A stretch of DNA of 64,000 nt from Callipepla californica brunnescens (Eukaryota > Chordata > Aves > Galliformes > Odontophoridae): positions 34,412,842 to 34,476,841 of the forward strand of contig JALIRH010000003.1 of NCBI GenBank assembly GCA_023055505.1. Reading direction: 5' to 3'. The translations under genes were made by a program, and so were the position numbers. The notes below the pieces were generated by a model. That model was not told the origin of the DNA, searched no databases, and was given only the letters and a program-made list of their open reading frames with translations. Of the stretch, positions 62,218-64,000 are shown one piece after another. Positions within the stretch are counted from its first letter, which is position 1; every line of letters begins with the position of its first letter.

Positions 62218-63195
62218 GATGTGAAGGGGAAAAAAAAAAGTATGAAACGTAACAATTTTTGCTTTTTTGGCAGAACCCTTGACTATCCTAAACATTATTT
62301 ACATTTTTTTGTATGTATTCATTTATCTAAAAATGAGTCAGCAAGCAACTGCTGACCTGCACTTTATATTTAACTTCAGTGACATTTTTTCTTGAGATTG
62401 CAAGAAAAAATCAGTCCTCAATCTTTGCTTTTAATGAAGAGGTCTACATTGTTATATGCTGTTGTAATTATAAATAGCTGTTATGTTGAAAGGAATCAAC
62501 ATTATGTTAATGAAAACTTATTTAACTTAGAAGTTTTGGGGATTCTGATGAATTTGACTGGGTCAACTTCAATCCCTCAAAACCTTTGTCCTCTTCAGAA
62601 ATTAATAAATTACCAGTCACAGAACTCAAATGTAATTTAAGGCTATTTAGAAAACCTGTAAGAGTGATGCTCAAACTGAATGCTGAAAACTAGAAAAACT
62701 TGCATGACTGGATGCTTATTTAGAGAGGATTATTCGGATAGGTGAATATATCCTTTTTCTGTTATCTTTTCCAATAGAGTAAACCTACCATCTACTTGTA
62801 CATCAGCAGTAACTGATCTTAGAATGCCATTTCGTAGCCAGGATCTCGGATCTGCTGAGGTTTGTTTTAGCCAGGATGGCAATTTGGGAAGTTCTTAAAA
62901 CAGCATGAGTCAGTTCTGTTTCAGTTAAGTTCAAATGAGGAACATAAAAATTAACATGGAAGCAGAGATGACATTCAGTGTCAGAAGTAACAAACTTGAG
63001 AGTCTCAAATCAACAGAATATATTTTAGACAGTTTTTATATAAGTAAGTGTGCTTTTTCCTAAAAACAATTCCCCCCCCACCAAACTTTTTTTTTTTTTT
63101 TTTTTTTTTGCTGAAGTCTTTTGTCTGTAAATATGAAAGAGGGCTACACCCCATTGTAATTCTTCATCGCCATACTAAACAGTAGAGTAGTCTTT
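62218..63195 (-). other. PLD5: PLD5 3' untranslated region, proximal part
   Basis: Directly follows the PLD5 stop codon on the minus strand. AT-rich, with an A-run on the minus strand at about 63086-63110 and several ATTTA-type motifs. The 3' end is not determined. Confidence 0.5.
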
Positions 63196-63431
63196 CTAGT
63201 TCACATTGCTCATGGCAGTCTTATTTGATGTTGTTTTACTGAGTTTGTGATTAAAGCAGTTTGGCATTTTTGTTGGTTGTAAACTTTTGGCATAATGTGA
63301 ATACCAGTCTCTTTCAAAAACAGCCTTGAGTTGCTTTATGATGCTTGTGCTGTTCCCCGCGTCTGCTTGGTTGATAACGAGGCCTGCTCCAGCGTTCTGC
63401 GTAAAAGCATTTCCTACCCAATCAAAATTAC
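63196..63431 (-). CDS. PLD5: Phospholipase D family member 5 (inactive PLD5), last coding exon
   Basis: PLD5 is a membrane-anchored PLD-superfamily protein considered to lack phospholipase activity because its HKD motifs are degenerate. This exon follows acceptor TTTACTTGTAG. It starts within the Gly codon of GNFDWVGNAF, the counterpart of GTSNWSGNYF after the second HKD motif in PLD3. Then come TQNAGAGLVINQAD, IIKQLKAVFERDWYSHYAKS and LQPTKMPN, all closely matching human PLD5 as I remember it. The end, CFNHKLSKTTSNKTAMSNVN, is more diverged. 77 full codons plus stop; earlier exons lie beyond the right edge. Same strand as MAP1LC3C, as in human. Confidence 0.95.
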
Positions 63432-64000
63432 CTACAAGTAAAGGCAGGAATACACAATAAGTGAGAACAAGTTATGTATTCAAAATTAATTTGCTCGCTT
63501 TTTATATATTATGTATGCATGTATATTTTATGTGCGTGTGTGTAATATTTGTCATCAACCTTTTCAGTACCAAGAATGAAAATATGTTTATAGAGCAACC
63601 ACTATCTATCACGTTATGCTGAACCAAAGCACTTTTAGGTTACCCATTGACAGCTACTTCAGGAAACTAAAACAAGATTTTATGTCCAGTTCTTACCGCC
63701 TTTGTCAAAGTCTAAGGTAACACGTGAGCATTTCAGAACTTGGTGAAAGCAAGTCAGAGAGGGTAGCTGCATTAATGGAAAAAAAGGTAATCCAAGAGTT
63801 TCAGTTATTTCTCTTTCACTAGAACCCCTAACTCCTTAAGATCTACATTTAGAGCACATGGAATATTTTGGAGAGAAATGCTATTATTGGAGACCAAAAG
63901 AATGTCTGAACGTACACATGTAAAATTCCAAGGTATCTGAGAAACTTATGTCCTTTCTTTGGGAGTCATTTTAGCTGCTTCAATAGGAAATATTAAGAAT
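63432..64000 (-). other. PLD5: PLD5 last intron (partial)
   Basis: Begins at the GTAG acceptor next to the terminal exon and runs off the window. AT-rich, with a short TATG/TGTG tract near 63505-63545. No further exon seen. Confidence 0.7.

Overview
The window is vertebrate nuclear DNA, and the repeats and genes point to a bird, most likely a chicken-like galliform. Nearly every interspersed repeat is a 5'-truncated CR1 LINE with the avian 3' end. There is one TG...CA solo LTR of avian ERVL type and two decayed hAT (Charlie-like) transposons. Most of the remainder is single-copy AT-rich intergenic or intronic sequence. The two genes I can name, MAP1LC3C and PLD5, are neighbours in the same orientation on human 1q43. 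They lie on chicken chromosome 3 as far as I recall; that placement is knowledge, not seen here.

Layout. 1-9.4 kb: no gene seen; a few small repeats. 9.4-10.9 kb: MAP1LC3C on the minus strand, complete in four exons, starting in a CpG island. 11.4-12.3 kb: hAT remnant. 12.3-21 kb: intergenic with CR1 fragments. 22-29 kb: an unrecognised minus-strand protein-coding locus. It has one 948-nt open exon, a 189-nt exon, a truncated tandem copy of the latter, and a nonsense-bearing copy of part of the former. 29-44.7 kb: CR1, a solo ERVL LTR and a GC-rich candidate exon near 37 kb. 44.7-44.9 kb: a small CpG island with two opposed ATGGCGGCC (YY1-like) motifs, starting a plus-strand transcript and perhaps also a minus-strand one. 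45.2-45.8 kb: second hAT remnant. 47.1-47.9 kb: two CR1 pieces in opposite orientation. 54.9 kb: an exon-like block on the plus strand. 57-63.2 kb: AT-rich, repeat-poor sequence, part of which must be PLD5 3' UTR. 63.2-63.4 kb: last coding exon of PLD5 (minus strand); the window ends in the preceding intron.

Functionally, MAP1LC3C is an ATG8-family autophagy protein with its ATG4 cleavage glycine intact. PLD5 is a membrane-anchored phospholipase D family member thought to be catalytically inactive. They share a neighbourhood, not a pathway that I know of. The most novel material is the 22-29 kb locus between them. Its product matches no family I recognise, and its exons have been duplicated locally. 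All splice assignments outside MAP1LC3C and PLD5 come from splice consensus and open frames only.
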